A stretch of DNA of 35,691 bases, taken from positions 1 to 35,691 of the forward strand of contig NZ_FRAE01000023.1 in assembly GCF_900142235.1 (NCBI RefSeq), in the 5' to 3' direction. The notes beneath the pieces are model-generated. The model saw only the letters and a program-made list of their open reading frames with translations. It was not told where the DNA came from and did not search any database. Made by a program: the position numbers and the translations under genes. Shown one piece after another: positions 7,188 through 15,869 of the stretch (position 1 is the first letter of the stretch; each line of letters opens with the position of its first letter). The DNA is from Tepidibacter formicigenes DSM 15518 (GTDB lineage Bacteria; Bacillota; Clostridia; Peptostreptococcales; Peptostreptococcaceae).

Positions 7188-8114
7188 TTATATTTTTTCT
7201 TTTAAATTTTCTAATATAAAAGATTTATATTTCTTGACTTCATTAGTTAATTTATAATTATTTTTATCTAATACTTTTAAATAATCCTTTATGATTTTTC
7301 CTAATTCACTTTCTTCATAATCTAAGCCTAAGTAACTCTTTTTAACTTCATTTCTTAATTTTTTATCTATATAATTAAAAGTTGGACTATTATATGTTCC
7401 ATTTATATAAATTTCTACATAATAAAGATATAAAGCTTTTATTTCATTAATTTTTTGAGAGTTTGAGTGCTTATTCATAATTTTTTCACTTTCTACAGCT
7501 CTTTTATATAGTTCATCCCATGATATATTAATTCTTTTATTTGATACTGAAATTTCATTACACTCTTTAGCCATTAAATATATATAATCTTTAATATCAT
7601 CAGTTACATACTTACTATATTGTTTATAAATCTCATAATCTATTATAGGGTAATAAGCACCTTCTTTCATTACAACTTTATATCCCTTACCTCTTACTTT
7701 TTTTATAAAATTTTTTACGTATTCATCTTCAATATCTTCCATATTATCTATAGTAAAATCGTATCTGAATTGAGCTATTAATTTTTCTTGAATATCGCCT
7801 TCAAAAAAATCATAAATACAGTTTTTAATATTATTATTTTGAATTTTTTCTATACCTAAAACAAAATCAGATGCATTTATTTTAGATACATTATTAATAT
7901 TTTTATTTACAAATTCTATTATTTCTTTTTCACTTACATTTTTTTCTATTAGCCTTTGAAAATTATTTACTATTCTATTTTCTCTTTTTTGAGGTATAGA
8001 TATAACTTTTTTACTTGTTTTATCTTTATATGTATTTACGGCTTCTTCTTTTATACATCCTGTAGACAATAAAGTTAAGCATGATATAATCATAAATATT
8101 ATTCCTTTTCTCAT
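7188..8114 (-). CDS. Predicted lipoprotein of unknown function
   Basis: A 308-residue exported protein with a lipoprotein signal: MRKGIIFMIISCLTLLSTGC, lipobox LSTGC with Cys20 as the lipidated residue. The mature part is charged, mostly helical and rich in Lys, Asn, Ile and Tyr; I recognise no domain. It is divergent from the response-regulator gene starting at 8416, and the shared intergenic region has four 11-bp-spaced boxes. Read towards this gene, these have the same geometry as at the MprF-like gene and the 120-aa membrane-protein gene. I infer that it belongs to the two-component regulon and may act as sensor accessory or effector at the membrane, but no direct evidence for function is visible. 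Confidence 0.8.
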   Translation of the reverse strand: MRKGIIFMIISCLTLLSTGCIKEEAVNTYKDKTSKKVISIPQKRENRIVNNFQRLIEKNVSEKEIIEFVNKNINNVSKINASDFVLGIEKIQNNNIKNCIYDFFEGDIQEKLIAQFRYDFTIDNMEDIEDEYVKNFIKKVRGKGYKVVMKEGAYYPIIDYEIYKQYSKYVTDDIKDYIYLMAKECNEISVSNKRINISWDELYKRAVESEKIMNKHSNSQKINEIKALYLYYVEIYINGTYNSPTFNYIDKKLRNEVKKSYLGLDYEESELGKIIKDYLKVLDKNNYKLTNEVKKYKSFILENLKEKI

Positions 8115-8415
8115 TGTTTACCCCCAAAGCTGTTATTATATAAAATACCTTCTTATTAAATTAGACTTAATTGTATTCAAAAATGTTCCAATTAAATGAT
8201 TTTATTATCTAATTTTTTAATATGTTTTATTATTATAGTTCCACATGAAAAAAATTATATTTATATAATCTTCAAAGCAAATTCTACCAATAATATTTAG
8301 TATTTTCTTTTATTTTACATATATTTACTTAAAATATCCTTAACTAATTCTTAAATTTATCTTAAATATGTATTATAATTATGTATTAATAGTTGTTTTT
8401 GGAAGGAGAATTATT
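8115..8415. other. Divergent promoter region, lipoprotein gene and response regulator
   Basis: This 301-bp AT-rich intergenic stretch contains the four-box array (8328-8366), a minus-strand -10 TAAAAT (8317-8312) for the lipoprotein gene and a plus-strand TATAAT (8374-8379) for the regulator. If the minus-strand -10 is used, the lipoprotein mRNA has a leader of about 190 nt in which I see no clear structured RNA. Confidence 0.6.
8312..8379. promoter_or_regulatory. Four 11-bp-spaced response-regulator boxes with divergent -10 elements
   Basis: Hexamers CTTAAA (8328), CTTAAC (8339), CTTAAA (8350) and CTTAAA (8361) are exactly 11 bp apart. Leftward, the last box is 10 nt from TAAAAT (8317-8312), the same spacing as at the other two sites. 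Rightward, TATAAT (8374-8379) starts 7 nt after the last box, with the boxes covering the -35 position of the regulator promoter. This suggests autoregulation plus control of the lipoprotein gene. Confidence 0.72.
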
Positions 8416-9111
8416 ATGAATATAAATATTTTAATTGCAGAAGATGAAGAGGATATAAGAAATCTTCTAGTCCTTCATTTATCTAAAGAAGGTTATAATG
8501 TTTTTGAAGCATCTAATGGAATTGAAGCCCTGGAAATTTTCTACAAGGAAGATATTGACCTACTTCTTCTTGATGTTATGATGCCTAAAATTGATGGATT
8601 TAAGGTATTAACAAAAATTAGAAAAACCAGTCAAATCCCAGTAATATTTTTAACTGCAAGGTCTGAAGAATGTGATAAAGTCCTAGGTCTAGGGCTTGGT
8701 GCTGATGATTATGTTGTAAAGCCATTTAGTATTATGGAGATAGTTTCAAGAGTTCAAGCTCACCTTAGGCGCTATATAAATTATTCTTCAAAGGAATTAA
8801 AAAGAGTAATGACTAATGGAAATTTAACTCTTGATTTAAATAATTATGTTCTTAAAAAGAATGATGAAATTTTAGATTTAAATCCAAAAGAATTTAAAAT
8901 TATTTCTGTTTTTATGGAAAATATAGGTATGGTTTACACAAAAAAACAATTGTACGAGCTTGTTTGGGAAGATATCTACTGTGGTGATGATAATACTATA
9001 ATGGTTCATATAAGTCATATAAGGGAAAAAATAGAAGATGATCCAAAAAAACCAAAATACCTAAAAACAATTAGAGGAATAGGATATAGGATGGAAAGAT
9101 GCCATGGGTAA
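8416..9111 (+). CDS. OmpR/PhoB-family response regulator
   Basis: A 231-residue DNA-binding response regulator. The receiver domain (about 1-118) has acidic pocket Glu9-Asp10, phospho-acceptor Asp53 (LLLLDVMMPKIDGF), switch residue Thr in FLTAR and Lys in VVKPFS. A winged-helix effector domain follows (about 135-230; LNPKEFKIISVF and YLKTIRGIGYRME). I use the ATG at 8416 because GGAAGGAG stands just before it and the product then starts directly with the receiver fold; an in-frame ATG 16 codons upstream overlaps the promoter. It overlaps the kinase gene by 8 nt, so the two are translationally coupled. Four direct hexamer repeats at 11-bp pitch in its own promoter, and in two nearby promoters, are the likely binding sites. 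Confidence 0.93.
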   Translation: MNINILIAEDEEDIRNLLVLHLSKEGYNVFEASNGIEALEIFYKEDIDLLLLDVMMPKIDGFKVLTKIRKTSQIPVIFLTARSEECDKVLGLGLGADDYVVKPFSIMEIVSRVQAHLRRYINYSSKELKRVMTNGNLTLDLNNYVLKKNDEILDLNPKEFKIISVFMENIGMVYTKKQLYELVWEDIYCGDDNTIMVHISHIREKIEDDPKKPKYLKTIRGIGYRMERCHG

Positions 9112-10519
9112 ACTTAAATTTAATATTTCTACTCAGTTTTTTATAAACTATTTAATTTTATTTATATTATTAATAATTATTCTTATTCTAAGCTTTATTG
9201 CTAGCATTTTTTATATAGAAAAAAATTATCCACTTCCTCAAGATGATATAAATATGGCTAGATTATATAAAAATATACATAAGTATGGAATAAAAAGAGC
9301 ATGTAAAATAGAAAATATATCTTCTGATTCATATGTAGAATTAGTAGATGAAAATTTAAAAGTGATTTCTCAATATAACAGTAATCATGAGATAGGTTAT
9401 ACTTATCTTCAAAAAGACTTCAATAAACTTCTAATAGATAGCTATAATATGAAAGAATTTGATTATACAAATGAAAAATCAAAAAAATATTCTTCTGACT
9501 TTAATTTTTATTATTCAAATGATACTAGCAATATTTTATTAGTTTCAATTCCAAATGAAAATAAGTTCCCACTTAAAAATTTCTTTGCCTTTACATTGAG
9601 TTTTTTTATAGTTAGTCTTTTTATTGTAATATTGCTTTATGCTAAAATAACATCTAATAGTATAGTTCGTCCTATAAGAAAACTAGTAAGAGGTGTTAAT
9701 AAAATAAGTAACGGAGATTATGATATAAAAATAAATTTTAAATCAAAAAATGAATTTGGTCATCTAAGAGATGCAATAAATCAAATGGCTCAAAAAATTC
9801 AAAAAGAAATAAATCTTAGAGAAAAATCAGAACAAAATAGAAAAAGATTAATTCTTGATATATCTCATGATTTAAAAACACCTCTTACAAATATTATTGG
9901 ATATTCTGAAACTCTTCATCAAAGTAAAAATTTAGAAGATGATATAAGGAACAAATATTTAGATATAATAATTTCAAATAGCAAACGAGCAAATAATTTA
10001 ATACAAGATTTATTTGCTTTATCTAAAATAGAAAGTGATGACAATAAAATAGAGCTTAAAGACTATGATTTATGTGAATTTATAAGAAGAATACTTGTAA
10101 ATTATATTTTAGAATTTGAAGAAAATGAAATGTCTTATGAATTTGATATTCCTGAAGAAGAAATAATATGTAAAATAAACCCTAAGTATCTAGAAAGAGC
10201 ATTAAGTAATATTATAATAAATAGCATTAAATATAGTGGAAAAAATTCAACATTAAAATTAAAAATTAGAAGACTATATGATACTTCCTTAATAACAATA
10301 GAAGATAATGGAGTAGGTATAAATAGTAATTCTCTAAAAGATATATTTGAACCATTTGTTAGAGGTGATATTTCTAGAAATTCAAAAACTGGAGGAACAG
10401 GGCTTGGCCTTGCTATAACTAAAGCAATAATAGAAAAACATGGAGGAACTATATCTTTAGATGATTATCATGAAAAAGGATGTAGGTTTATAATTTCCAT
10501 TCCACTAAAGCAAGAATAG
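9104..10519 (+). CDS. Membrane sensor histidine kinase
   Basis: A 471-residue kinase paired with the preceding response regulator. Two membrane segments (about 12-36 and 160-182) flank an extracytoplasmic domain of about 120 residues. A HAMP linker follows (NSIVRPIRKLVRGVNKISNG), then the HisKA domain with phospho-acceptor His255 (LDISHDLKTPLTNIIGY). The HATPase_c domain has N box NIIINSIKY, G1 IEDNGVGI and G2 GGTGLGLAI. The sensory domain is not a family I recognise, so the stimulus is unknown. Because the predicted targets include an MprF-like lipid-modifying enzyme and membrane proteins, envelope stress or cationic peptides are a reasonable guess, not a demonstrated signal. Confidence 0.93.
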   Translation: MGKLKFNISTQFFINYLILFILLIIILILSFIASIFYIEKNYPLPQDDINMARLYKNIHKYGIKRACKIENISSDSYVELVDENLKVISQYNSNHEIGYTYLQKDFNKLLIDSYNMKEFDYTNEKSKKYSSDFNFYYSNDTSNILLVSIPNENKFPLKNFFAFTLSFFIVSLFIVILLYAKITSNSIVRPIRKLVRGVNKISNGDYDIKINFKSKNEFGHLRDAINQMAQKIQKEINLREKSEQNRKRLILDISHDLKTPLTNIIGYSETLHQSKNLEDDIRNKYLDIIISNSKRANNLIQDLFALSKIESDDNKIELKDYDLCEFIRRILVNYILEFEENEMSYEFDIPEEEIICKINPKYLERALSNIIINSIKYSGKNSTLKLKIRRLYDTSLITIEDNGVGINSNSLKDIFEPFVRGDISRNSKTGGTGLGLAITKAIIEKHGGTISLDDYHEKGCRFIISIPLKQE

Positions 10520-10539
10520 GGCTTTTAAGCTCTATTCTT
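10512..10539. terminator. Bidirectional hairpin between convergent kinase and membrane-protein genes
   Basis: AAGAATAGGGCTT and AAGCTCTATTCTT pair with one G-T wobble over a 2-nt loop. The hairpin overlaps both stop codons. The T-run is weak, so efficiency is uncertain. Confidence 0.6.
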
Positions 10540-10894
10540 CATATTCTAATGCCCATACAGGAATAGTTATTATTAATGTTATAATCATGCTTATCATTCC
10601 TTTTGTTAAAACATTTATTGAAAAATTGTTTAATAATTCAAATAATGTGGCTATACCTATGGAAATTACAAATCCACATACTCCCCATGTCTTGAAATTC
10701 CATATAGCTATAACAAATATAATTCCAAGCACTCCTATTACTATATAAAAAATAGCAGCTATATTTTTTAGTGCTCCATTTGAAATTTGTTTTTCAAATA
10801 TTTTACTTGAAAATATCAAAAGTATATTACCTATCATAACTAATATAAGATACATAGTTAATCCTATTCCTCTTTTTCTTTCTTGGGTTTTCAT
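10532..10894 (-). CDS. Small four-helix membrane protein, unknown function
   Basis: A 120-residue protein with four predicted membrane helices (about 10-30, 40-62, 64-86 and 92-114), a Lys/Arg-rich N-terminus (MKTQERKRG) and an acidic end (ALEYEE). The ribosome site TTTGGAGGACCCTT precedes the ATG. I recognise no family. It is convergent with the kinase gene, and its promoter has the four-box array at 10945-10983 followed by TATATT at 10934-10929, so it is very probably a target of the neighbouring response regulator. Its role may be in sensing, immunity or lipid handling; the sequence does not decide. Confidence 0.78.
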   Translation of the reverse strand: MKTQERKRGIGLTMYLILVMIGNILLIFSSKIFEKQISNGALKNIAAIFYIVIGVLGIIFVIAIWNFKTWGVCGFVISIGIATLFELLNNFSINVLTKGMISMIITLIITIPVWALEYEE

Positions 10895-10928
10895 AAGGGT
10901 CCTCCAAAGTTTAAATTATTATATTTTT

Positions 10929-10983
10929 AATATAATCTATAACCCTTAAGTAAAACTTAACTTCTTCTTAAATTTTTCTTAAA
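10929..10983 (-). promoter_or_regulatory. Four 11-bp-spaced response-regulator boxes plus -10 of the 120-aa membrane-protein gene
   Basis: Plus-strand hexamers CTTAAG (10945), CTTAAC (10956), CTTAAA (10967) and CTTAAA (10978) are spaced exactly 11 bp. On the minus strand the last box is followed after 10 nt by TATATT (10934-10929). The segment between box and -10 also resembles the one at the MprF-like gene (GGTTATAGAT here, AGTTATGAAT there). Confidence 0.72.
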
Positions 10984-10987
10984 TATG

Positions 10988-11027
10988 AAAAAATAAAAGA
11001 CCTGTAAAACAATTTCTACAGGTCTTT
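10988..11027 (-). terminator. Terminator of the reductase-YedE operon
   Basis: AAAGACCTGTA and TACAGGTCTTT form a perfect 11-bp stem; on the minus strand the stem is followed by TATTTTTTC. It lies about 45 nt after the YeeE/YedE stop codon. Confidence 0.85.
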
Positions 11028-11070
11028 CTATACTCTCTATAACATTAATATCAACCTTAGCTTTTATAAA

Positions 11071-12360
11071 CTAATTTGTTTCACTTGATTGTATTTTACA
11101 ACTATCCTTTGCCATTAACTTTTTATAAACTATATTACCTATTATTCCTCCTGCAACTAAAAATACAAGGAATATCCAGCCAGATAATGAGAAGTTAGCA
11201 ATTGGTGTATAAAGTGCTCCTACATTACAACCATTTGAAAATCTTGTTCCAAGTCCCATTGTAATACCACCTATAGCATATATTAATATTTCTTTTAAGC
11301 TAATAGATAGTCCTTCTTTGAATGTTTTTGTAAGGTTTCCAGCTAAAAGTAATGCAATAACTGTTCCTAATATAATACCAATGTTTTGTACATTGATTGG
11401 ATGTTTGAAAAATGGCATTGTAAATATTTCTACTGGTTTGTGTGAGAAAGCTGCTACACTTTCAGGAGAAACTCCAAATAATATAAGTAATTTACCAAAC
11501 CAGAATCCATAAGGCGTAGATGCTCCCCATCCTGCCTTAGTTACACCCATTAAAAGTATAGATATGCTTCCAATTACAACTGCACCCATACCAAGTGTCC
11601 ATGGTCTTACAAATAATTTTTCATAAGTATTATTGCTAAATAATTTAAAAGATTCTTTGTCTTCATAAATTTTCTCTTGAGCAAATTCTGTATCTACTCC
11701 TGTGTACGTATTTTGTGCTTTTCTTTTATCTTCATATACTTTACAAATCCAAACTACTATCATTGCAAAAACAATAGTTAAAATACTTGCACCTAAATAT
11801 CCACCTAATCCGTCACCTTTAAATAAATCTGGTAAAAATACCCCATTTGAGAATGTTTCAGTTGATACAATTGTATCAGTAATCCAAGGAGCAGAACTTT
11901 GAAGTGGGAATCCTAAATATACCCCCATTCCAAAGAATATAAGTGTTATACCAGCACGTGGTAGACCTGTTACTACATCTGTAAGAACTCCTGATGCACA
12001 ACAACTAGAAAATGCCATACCAAATCCAAATAATATACCCCCTAGTACAAGTCCTAAGTTAATAGGATTAACCCATAAATCATATTGAGTTGGATCTTGA
12101 CCTATAAAAAAGCAAGTGTTTACTATTGCTGTTCCAACAAACATAACCATTAATGCTCTCATTAATTTTGTAGAACCCGTTCTGTACGCTCTATTCACAC
12201 TACCTGCAAATCCAAAATAAGATCTTGTAAGCGCATATCCTAGCCCTAATCCTACAATTAGTCTAAAGAATAACATCGGACTGCTAAGCCCTAATTTTCC
12301 TAATGCTAAAATCGCAATAAGTAATATAAGTCCAATAATATATTCAACATTTTTTTTCAC
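11071..12360 (-). CDS. yedE: YeeE/YedE-family sulfur-compound transporter, single chain with two halves
   Basis: A 429-residue membrane protein with about 10-12 helices. It has two Sulf_transp (DUF395) halves. Half 1 has RSYFGFAGSVNRAYRTGS and the Cys motif GMAFSSCCASGVLTD; half 2 has GLGTRFSNGCNVGALY. The conserved Cys in these pore motifs relay thiosulfate or related sulfur species in characterised YeeE proteins; YedE forms linked to selenium metabolism also exist. I chose the GTG at 12360, which stands 9 nt after GGAGG; the ATG five codons upstream overlaps the ribosome site. It lies 116 nt downstream of a CoA-disulfide reductase-rhodanese gene on the same strand, which suggests import of sulfane sulfur followed by reduction. 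No selD or other selenium gene is nearby, so sulfur is the more likely substrate. Confidence 0.85.
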   Translation of the reverse strand: MKKNVEYIIGLILLIAILALGKLGLSSPMLFFRLIVGLGLGYALTRSYFGFAGSVNRAYRTGSTKLMRALMVMFVGTAIVNTCFFIGQDPTQYDLWVNPINLGLVLGGILFGFGMAFSSCCASGVLTDVVTGLPRAGITLIFFGMGVYLGFPLQSSAPWITDTIVSTETFSNGVFLPDLFKGDGLGGYLGASILTIVFAMIVVWICKVYEDKRKAQNTYTGVDTEFAQEKIYEDKESFKLFSNNTYEKLFVRPWTLGMGAVVIGSISILLMGVTKAGWGASTPYGFWFGKLLILFGVSPESVAAFSHKPVEIFTMPFFKHPINVQNIGIILGTVIALLLAGNLTKTFKEGLSISLKEILIYAIGGITMGLGTRFSNGCNVGALYTPIANFSLSGWIFLVFLVAGGIIGNIVYKKLMAKDSCKIQSSETN

Positions 12361-12452
12361 AAATACTACCTCCATAATGTTTTTATAATGCTAAATTTTT
12401 CTATTCTTCTGTAATTTTTGTCTACTTTAATAGCTCCTGTTTTATTAATCTA

Positions 12453-12474
12453 AGGGGGAACAAATTCCCCCTAA
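12453..12474 (-). terminator. Possible attenuating hairpin between reductase and yedE
   Basis: AGGGGGAA-CAAA-TTCCCCCT forms an 8-bp G/C-rich stem just after the reductase stop codon. The bases that follow on the minus strand (TAGATTAATAAAA) are not a real T-run, so partial termination or mRNA processing is more likely than a full stop. Confidence 0.55.
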
Positions 12475-12476
12475 TC

Positions 12477-14177
12477 TTATTCAAAGTTATAATCTGTAAC
12501 AATCATTTTTCTATCAGTTGTTTGATCATTAAAGTATTCATAGAAAGATAAGCCCATGAATCCACCTGATATATTATAAACATTTTCAAAACCTAAGTTT
12601 TGTAGTGCTAATACTGCATTGTAACTTCTTTGACCACTTCTACAGTGTAAATAAATTGGCTTATCAGTAGGTATTTCATCTAACCTTTCTCTAATTTCAC
12701 TAAGAGGTAAATTTATAGCTCCTATTATATGACTTTGCTCATATTCATCTTTTTCTCTTACATCTATTATACAAGCACCACTTTCTACTAAACCTCTTAC
12801 ATCAGCTGAATGTACTTGTTTAAATGAACCATGTAATAAATTAGAAGCTACATATCCTGCAAAATTAACTACATCTTTAGCAGTTCCAAATGGTGGAGCA
12901 TAGCATAACTCTAAATCTCTTAAATCATTTACAGTTGCACCAAATTTAATAGCTGTAGCAATTACATCTACTCTTTTATCTACATTTCCTTTACCAATTG
13001 CTTGAGCTCCTAGCACTCTTCCTGTTGGTATTTCATAAATTAATTTAAAGTGCACTGATTCACATCCAGGCATTAATCCTACTTTATCTCCAGGAATTAT
13101 TTTAACTACATCATATTTAATATTCATATTAAGAGCTTTTATTAAACCTTCATTTAAACCTGTAGACGCTCCGTTATAATTAAATACCTTAATTACAGAT
13201 GAACCAATAAATCCTGTATTCATTATTTGCATTCCATTTATATGATCTGCTACTCCTCTTGCTTGCTTTTGAGCAGGTCCTGCTAAAGGTAATTTCGTCA
13301 TTGAATTAGTTAACGCATGATATACTTCAATAGCATCTCCTACAGCATATATATCTTTATCATTAGTTCTATAGTTTTGATCTACTTTTATTGCTCCTGT
13401 TTCACCTAACTCTAATCCTGCTTTTACAGCTAGTTCTGTTTCTGGAACTACTCCAATTGCCATAACTACTAATTCAGCATTTATTTTCTTTCCTGATTCT
13501 AAAACAACTGTATTTTTCTCAAAAGAACTAACTTTATCTCCTACTATTAAATTTACTCCATGATCATGAAGCTCTTTATGTAGAATTTGAACCATATCAT
13601 AATCAAATGGTCTCATAATTTGAGGCATAGCTTCAATTAAAGTTACATTGTATCCTGCTTCCTTTAAATTTTCAGCAGCTTCAACTCCAATAAAGCCTCC
13701 TCCAATTACTGCTACATTTTTAGTTTCTATTGATTTTACAAACTTGTTTAACTTATCAATATCTACAACATTTCTAATTGAGAATACATTTACATTTTCG
13801 ATTCCTGAAATCGGTGGAACTATTGGTCTTGCTCCTGGAGATAATATTAGCTTATCATACGATTCCTTATACTCTTCGTTAGTTAATAAATCTTTAACTA
13901 TTATTTCTTTATTTTTTCTATCAATAGATAATACTTCATTGTTTACTCTAGCCTCTATTTTGTATTGTTTTAAAAACTTTTCTGGACTCATAAGAACTAA
14001 ACTATCAGCTTCTTCTACTACACCACTTAAATGATATGGTAAACAACAATTTGAGAATGATACATGAGGTCCTTTTTCAAACATTATTATTTTATCATCT
14101 TCACTATGTCTTCTTAATCTAGCTGCTGCAGATGCTCCACCAGCAACTCCACCAACTATTAATATTTTTCTACTCAT
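12477..14177 (-). CDS. CoA-disulfide reductase / persulfide reductase with C-terminal rhodanese domain
   Basis: A 566-residue flavoprotein of the CoADR-Rhd type, which uses NAD(P)H to reduce CoA disulfide, CoA persulfide or polysulfide. The FAD-binding N-terminus is KILIVGGVAGGASAAARLRR; the redox Cys lies in SFSNCCLPYHLSG (Cys43 or Cys44, with an unusual second Cys where Gly is common). The NAD(P)-binding motif is VIGGGFIGVEAAENL, and the second FAD motif is YAVGDAIEV. The rhodanese domain (about 465-550) has DVREKDEYEQSHI and the active loop CRSGQRS with a sulfur-carrying Cys. The start follows TTGGAGGGATATAA. It is first in a two-gene operon with the single-chain YedE transporter. Its promoter shares an extended sequence with that of the APC permease. 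Confidence 0.92.
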   Translation of the reverse strand: MSRKILIVGGVAGGASAAARLRRHSEDDKIIMFEKGPHVSFSNCCLPYHLSGVVEEADSLVLMSPEKFLKQYKIEARVNNEVLSIDRKNKEIIVKDLLTNEEYKESYDKLILSPGARPIVPPISGIENVNVFSIRNVVDIDKLNKFVKSIETKNVAVIGGGFIGVEAAENLKEAGYNVTLIEAMPQIMRPFDYDMVQILHKELHDHGVNLIVGDKVSSFEKNTVVLESGKKINAELVVMAIGVVPETELAVKAGLELGETGAIKVDQNYRTNDKDIYAVGDAIEVYHALTNSMTKLPLAGPAQKQARGVADHINGMQIMNTGFIGSSVIKVFNYNGASTGLNEGLIKALNMNIKYDVVKIIPGDKVGLMPGCESVHFKLIYEIPTGRVLGAQAIGKGNVDKRVDVIATAIKFGATVNDLRDLELCYAPPFGTAKDVVNFAGYVASNLLHGSFKQVHSADVRGLVESGACIIDVREKDEYEQSHIIGAINLPLSEIRERLDEIPTDKPIYLHCRSGQRSYNAVLALQNLGFENVYNISGGFMGLSFYEYFNDQTTDRKMIVTDYNFE

Positions 14178-14230
14178 TTATATCCCTCCAAGTATTTTAG
14201 TTTGAAATTATTTATATCTTTAAATTACTC

Positions 14231-14328
14231 TTTGTTAATTTCCTCTCAATTTAATTATAATATGCCTTATTCTATTTTCATAATAAGCATATGTTATACA
14301 CTATAAGAGTTTTTTATATTTTGTTAAA
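14231..14328 (-). promoter_or_regulatory. Reductase-yedE promoter with paired LysR-type dyads (copy A)
   Basis: The minus-strand -10 is TATAAT (14259-14254). Two dyads of form ATAA-N7-TTAT lie upstream at 14283-14297 and 14303-14317, their starts 20 bp apart. The whole stretch from TTTGTTAA to TTGTTAAA resembles 15940-16036 in front of the APC permease. T-N11-A dyads of this size, spaced by two helical turns, are the usual layout of LysR-type activation sites. Confidence 0.65.
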
Positions 14329-14447
14329 CCATCTACAAAATTCCCTTTATGTAAACGATATACCTTGGTCAAAATAATTGCTAATTTAGTTATTTGAACC
14401 GATTAAAAATTATATAATTAACCTAGAGATAAAAATATACTATCTTC

Positions 14448-15869
14448 CTATATTGCTTTATTGAAAATTTTATTTTCAAGTTCCTTATGAGAAAGACTTC
14501 TGTATTCTTTACATATTGTTAAGTAGAATACAATGCCCAAAATAACCCATAAGCTTAAAATGATTAATACTTGCTTTGATAAAGATGAAGGTAAACCTGG
14601 AATCAATAGCAGTCCAAGAAATCCTAATGAAAAAATACATCCTAATATTGAAGTTATTTTAAGTCGTTTATTTTTTTCAAAGTCATTATTATCTTTTCCT
14701 ATCTTATAAGATGCCATAGATGTATGCAAAAAACCTATAACTGCTCCAAAAGAAGACATATCTACTATCCACCCTAAAACTTTACGCCCAAACCAAGGAG
14801 CAATCATAGAGCAAACTCCAACAAAAATTATGGCATTTACTGGAGTATTGTATTTAGGATGTAACTTACCAAACCAATAAGGCAATGCACTTGATTTACC
14901 CATAGAATATAAAAGTCTACTAGCAGCAAGATAAAACCCATTTATTCCTGCTATTATTGCAGCAAATAATGATGTAAATAGTAATATCATCCCAAATTTG
15001 CCTAATAAATATTGAACAGCCTGTCCAGTTGCCCAATCTGGATTGTTATTAATAAACTCTTGCCATGGAAATATAATTGCTGTAATAGTATTAACTGAAA
15101 TATAAATAAAAAAACCAAAGAAAATTGTTGCTAACATTAATTTAAAAACAAGTTTAGGAGAAAAATCATATTCTTCTGCAACTTGTGGAATAGAATCAAA
15201 TCCTACAAATAAAAATGGTGTAATTGCTACAATAGACAATACTCCTTTTATTGGATTTATATTTGTAGGAAATACAGGTTTAAGATTATTATATGTAATT
15301 TGATTATTCAATAATGTAGCTATTAAAAGTAATATAACTGAGCCTACTAAAGCACCTGTAATAATCATCTGTAAATTACCTGTCATTTTTACACCTTTTA
15401 TATTTGTATATGCAAAAAAAATTACAGCTACTAATCCAAGTAAAACTTCACCAGCAAATACCTCAGAACCTTCTACTGAATATAAATATCCTATTTCAAA
15501 AGCTCCTGAAAAAGCCTGTTTGCTAATAATACCTAAAGCAGTTGCATTAAAAGGTACAATACTAATATAGCAAAGGGCTAAAAACCATCCACAAATAAAA
15601 GCATGGTTTCTTTCAAAAGCTTTAAATGAAAAAGCATATTCACCTCCAGATACTGGATATTTGTTTATCATATATCCATAATTATAAGCAATAATACACA
15701 ACATAATCGTACCAATAAATAATCCTATAGTTGTTCCTAAAGGCCCTGCTGTTTCTAAAAACACATCACCGGGTAATAAAAAACATCCTGATCCAATAAT
15801 TGCTCCCAATGCTAACGCAACTATGTTTAAAGGACTTAAATTTCTTTTCAACTTAATATTTTGATTCAT
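14448..15869 (-). CDS. APC-superfamily amino-acid permease
   Basis: A 473-residue transporter with about 12 membrane helices. The unwound helix-1 substrate site is GAIIGSGCFLLPG, and the PVSGGEYAFSFKAF loop is typical of APC amino-acid/polyamine permeases. FLFVGFDSIPQVAEEY in helix 6 is the second conserved site. The start has only a weak ribosome site (GGAGTATGATTT). It is divergent from the LysR gene and monocistronic. Its promoter is a near copy of the reductase-yedE promoter, so it is probably induced together with sulfur handling; transport of cysteine, cystine or another sulfur amino acid would fit, but the substrate cannot be read from sequence. No clear terminator follows. Confidence 0.85.
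   Translation of the reverse strand: MNQNIKLKRNLSPLNIVALALGAIIGSGCFLLPGDVFLETAGPLGTTIGLFIGTIMLCIIAYNYGYMINKYPVSGGEYAFSFKAFERNHAFICGWFLALCYISIVPFNATALGIISKQAFSGAFEIGYLYSVEGSEVFAGEVLLGLVAVIFFAYTNIKGVKMTGNLQMIITGALVGSVILLLIATLLNNQITYNNLKPVFPTNINPIKGVLSIVAITPFLFVGFDSIPQVAEEYDFSPKLVFKLMLATIFFGFFIYISVNTITAIIFPWQEFINNNPDWATGQAVQYLLGKFGMILLFTSLFAAIIAGINGFYLAASRLLYSMGKSSALPYWFGKLHPKYNTPVNAIIFVGVCSMIAPWFGRKVLGWIVDMSSFGAVIGFLHTSMASYKIGKDNNDFEKNKRLKITSILGCIFSLGFLGLLLIPGLPSSLSKQVLIILSLWVILGIVFYLTICKEYRSLSHKELENKIFNKAI

Noticed and set aside
11071-12360. Selenium-specific YedE role
   Set aside because: No selD, yedF or other selenium gene is present nearby; the reductase-rhodanese neighbour points to sulfur.
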